Assembly: GCA_012512495.1 (NCBI GenBank)
Contig: JAAZEC010000086.1
Span: 1-7,548, forward strand
DNA length: 7,548 bases
Direction: 5' to 3'
DNA from: Erysipelothrix sp.
GTDB taxonomy: Bacteria; Bacillota_I; Bacilli_A; Erysipelotrichales; Erysipelotrichaceae
Positions 6,154 to 7,548 of this stretch are shown piece after piece. The notes under the pieces were generated by a model. It was not told the DNA's origin. It did not search any database and worked only from the letters and a program-made list of their open reading frames with translations. A program made the position numbers and the translations under genes. The first letter of the stretch is position 1; each line of letters begins with the position of its first letter.

Positions 6154-6192
6154 AAAAAATTCCGTCAATCACTAGTGGATTCACGGAATTTT
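6154..6192 (-). terminator. Intrinsic terminator after ribU
   Basis: On the minus strand AAAATTCCGT (6192-6183) pairs exactly with ACGGAATTTT (6165-6156), followed by further Ts to 6154. The 17-base interior contains a partly complementary GAATC/GATTG and the palindrome CACTAGTG, so the hairpin can lengthen. It lies 19 bases after the ribU stop and separates ribU from the pilin-like gene. Confidence 0.8.
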
Positions 6193-6211
6193 GTTGTGTT
6201 AGTAGTTGGTC

Positions 6212-6820
6212 TTATTTTAAGAGCGGCTCTACATGACGAATCAGTATAATCGTCAAGAAGGCCACGAAGGTCTGTTTCACCACATTGAATGGCACCACCA
6301 TGAAGAACATCATGGACCAGTAATCGTGAACTAAACCATTCAACGAATTGGTCATTGCAATCAGATCACTCATGTTGTAGCCAAGAATGCTGACATAAGC
6401 AGGATAAATGAAGTAAGCATTAGAAATCAGTGCCACGGCCGACATAGTCACTACCGTCGAAGCTACCGCAATAATCGCTCCCTTGCGATTCTTCATCACC
6501 TTGTAAATCCAGCCCACCGTCAACGCAATCGTCACACTCAATAAGAGATTGGATAGCTCGCCAATAAAGCCCGTCGAAGTTGGTTTAAGCACCAGTTTCA
6601 CCAAGATTTTGATGAAAGAGGTCACCACCCCCGCCAATGGACCCATCGCCATGCTGCTGAGCATGATCGGCGTATCCGATAAATCTACCCCCATGAAGTT
6701 TGGAGCAAATGGAAGCGGAAACTCAAACAACACGAGTAAACCTCCAAGACTTCCTAAGACACCAATCTTTACCAGTGTAGATGTAGTAAATAGTTCTTTC
6801 TTCTTTGTCATCGCTGTCAT
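6212..6820 (-). CDS. ribU: Riboflavin ECF transporter substrate-binding (S) component RibU
   Basis: This 202-residue membrane protein is the riboflavin-specific S component of an energy-coupling factor transporter; it would work with the shared EcfA, EcfA' and EcfT proteins, which are not encoded here. About five to six hydrophobic segments are visible (roughly 16-34, 52-77, 88-107, 113-138, 172-196). Family features are FEFPLPFAPNFMGVDLSDTPIM (residues 32-53, split by the P and D residues that line the vitamin site), MGPLAGVV (59-66), the TGFIGELSN loop (83-91) and the C-terminal PFNVVKQ (177-183). The start at 6820 is chosen because AGGAGG lies 5 bases upstream; a second ATG three codons on would be too far. 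Identity is strongly backed by the FMN riboswitch in the leader. It appears monocistronic, with terminators on both sides. Confidence 0.95.
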   Translation of the reverse strand: MTAMTKKKELFTTSTLVKIGVLGSLGGLLVLFEFPLPFAPNFMGVDLSDTPIMLSSMAMGPLAGVVTSFIKILVKLVLKPTSTGFIGELSNLLLSVTIALTVGWIYKVMKNRKGAIIAVASTVVTMSAVALISNAYFIYPAYVSILGYNMSDLIAMTNSLNGLVHDYWSMMFFMVVPFNVVKQTFVAFLTIILIRHVEPLLK

Positions 6821-6853
6821 AATGACCTCCTCTCAATGTAAGTCTTTTCTAAT

Positions 6854-6878
6854 AAAAAAGACCCGACACCTCGGGGCC
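6854..6878 (-). terminator. Riboswitch-controlled leader terminator of ribU
   Basis: Between the aptamer and the ribU ribosome binding site the minus strand has GGCCCCGA, the loop GGTG, and TCGGGTC, forming a stem with one bulged C (6878-6860), then six Ts (6859-6854). This is the expected expression platform: FMN-bound aptamer allows the terminator to form and stops transcription before ribU. I could not identify the competing antiterminator pairing by eye. Confidence 0.85.
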
Positions 6879-6896
6879 AAAAATAAATACAAAAAC

Positions 6897-7019
6897 GTAT
6901 CTACCTTCTTCCATCCAGACTTTAACTGTCGCCACTTGAATCTCACAAGTTCCACCGCTCACGCGGTTCGCAGGGTATACTGCCGGTGGAGACTTTCACT
7001 CCGCCCTGAAGATAGATAC
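6897..7019 (-). ncRNA. FMN riboswitch (RFN element) of ribU
   Basis: The minus strand carries the conserved blocks of the RFN aptamer. P1 is formed by 7019-7008 with 6908-6897 (12 possible pairs including one G-U). It is followed by AGGGCGGAGTGAAAG and CACCGGCAGTA, with the P2 hairpin GGAG/CTCC. Next come the CCGC-GTGA-GCGG hairpin, ACTTG-TGAGATT-CAAGT, GGCGACAG, and the closing GTCTGGATGGAAGAAGG (down to 6904). FMN binding would switch off transcription of ribU when the cofactor is plentiful. Because the predicted start of transcription is near 7013, the outer few pairs of P1 are probably not transcribed on the 5' side. Confidence 0.97.
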
Positions 7020-7048
7020 ATTATAGAAGCTTGTTAAAAGTTTGTCAA
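7020..7048 (-). promoter_or_regulatory. Perfect-consensus sigma-A promoter of the ribU riboswitch transcript
   Basis: The minus strand has TTGACA (7043-7048), a 17-base spacer and TATAAT (7020-7025), an exact match in both boxes and spacing. The start should be near 7013, directly at the aptamer's first helix. The -35 box is 20 bases past the stop codon of the upstream permease gene, with no clear terminator between. Confidence 0.92.
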
Positions 7049-7068
7049 GGTTAACACGCCTCAACTCA

Positions 7069-7548
7069 CTATTTGATGAAAATGTTCCTCAACGCCTTAA
7101 AGAAGCCTACCCGGTTTCCATAATGCAACGTGCCCCATCGATAAATTCGAATCGACAGATACGCAAACAACACCGTCGTCAACGCCAGTAAACCCATCGC
7201 CAACGCCATTTCAAACGGTGACACCACCGTCAACATATAGCGCGAAGGCATCGCAATGAAACTCGTAAACGGAACAATCGAAGCAATCCGATTCATGATA
7301 CCATCCACATCATTAATTGAGAACATCGCCAAGAACAAGGCTATCATCGCCACAAAAGTAATCGGCATCACTCCCGAAGCCAGATCCTCAATCCGTGACA
7401 CCAATGAACCCAGTGAAGCGTAGATAAAGGTGTACAAGAAGAAACCAAACAGTGAGAAGAAGATCATCACAAAGATCGAATCCGGAGTCAGGCTGCTCTC
7501 AAACACCATCAGAACCACCTCAGGATAGGAACCCTTAGCGATACTGAA
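7069..7548 (-). CDS. ABC-2 type (NatB/YhaP-like) transporter permease, C-terminal part
   Basis: The reading frame is open to the right edge, so the visible 159 codons are only the C-terminal part; an internal GTG at 7518 should not be taken as the start. The segment has about four hydrophobic stretches typical of the C-terminal half of ABC-2 permeases. Recognisable pieces are YASLGSLVSRIEDLASGVMP, where the family has a conserved 'GSLVSR.ED' turn, then IVPFTSFIAMPSRYML, and the terminal RIYRWGTLHYGNR with a basic tail KALRNIFIK. In the NatB/YhaP group this membrane subunit works with an ATPase to export ions or small toxic compounds; the substrate here is unknown. The ATPase gene is probably upstream, outside the window. 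It ends at TAG, 20 bases before the ribU promoter. Confidence 0.85.
   Translation of the reverse strand, partial: FSIAKGSYPEVVLMVFESSLTPDSIFVMIFFSLFGFFLYTFIYASLGSLVSRIEDLASGVMPITFVAMIALFLAMFSINDVDGIMNRIASIVPFTSFIAMPSRYMLTVVSPFEMALAMGLLALTTVLFAYLSIRIYRWGTLHYGNRVGFFKALRNIFIK

Noticed and set aside
6549..7037. Plus-strand open frame across ribU and its riboswitch
   Set aside because: It runs antisense to ribU, the leader terminator and the FMN aptamer, all of which are strongly supported on the other strand.
1..7548. Defence system, CRISPR array, transposon, prophage, tRNA or rRNA
   Set aside because: I looked on both strands and saw no repeats with spacers, transposase or integrase motifs, cloverleaf folds or defence-type genes.

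Overview
The window looks like a chromosomal segment of a low-to-moderate GC Gram-positive bacterium (Bacillota). The support is strong AGGAGG-type ribosome binding sites, a YxjI-like (LURF-one-related) protein, an ECF-type riboflavin transporter under an FMN riboswitch, and a secreted CHAP-domain wall hydrolase with a Gram-positive signal peptide. A lineage near Erysipelotrichia is a guess that cannot be confirmed here. Tryptophan is encoded by TGG and the genes end normally at TGA/TAG/TAA, so the standard bacterial code applies.

Layout. Positions 1-127 hold a probable promoter and a ribosome binding site for a minus-strand gene that starts at or just beyond the left edge. Positions 128-3153 are a tight four-gene minus-strand operon. 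In transcription order it encodes a YxjI/LURF-like protein, UppP (undecaprenyl-diphosphatase, TTG start), a RimJ/RimL-type GNAT acetyltransferase and a TRAM-less RlmD-type 23S rRNA m5U methyltransferase. Gaps are 14 nt, a 1-nt overlap and an 8-nt overlap, so the genes are probably translationally coupled. Positions 3154-3457 are a divergent regulatory region with several dyads, two of them sitting on predicted transcription starts. Positions 3458-4435 (plus strand) encode a secreted protein with two Ig-like domains and a C-terminal CHAP peptidoglycan hydrolase domain. A bidirectional terminator follows. Positions 4482-6094 (minus) hold a PilX-like pilin/prepilin-type gene broken by a frameshift and an in-frame TGA. 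Positions 6212-6820 (minus) encode the riboflavin ECF S component RibU, preceded by a complete FMN riboswitch, a leader terminator and a perfect-consensus promoter. The right edge (7069-7548, minus) is the C-terminal part of an ABC-2/NatB-like permease.

Together: the window is mostly housekeeping and cell-envelope functions. UppP recycles the lipid carrier for wall synthesis, the CHAP protein cuts wall peptidoglycan, RibU imports riboflavin under FMN feedback, and the pilin-like protein would have been an exported surface component. I see no defence system, mobile element, CRISPR array or tRNA/rRNA. The points most worth a second look are the broken pilin-like gene, the operator-like palindromes between the wall-related operon and the wall hydrolase, and the compact riboswitch-controlled ribU unit.
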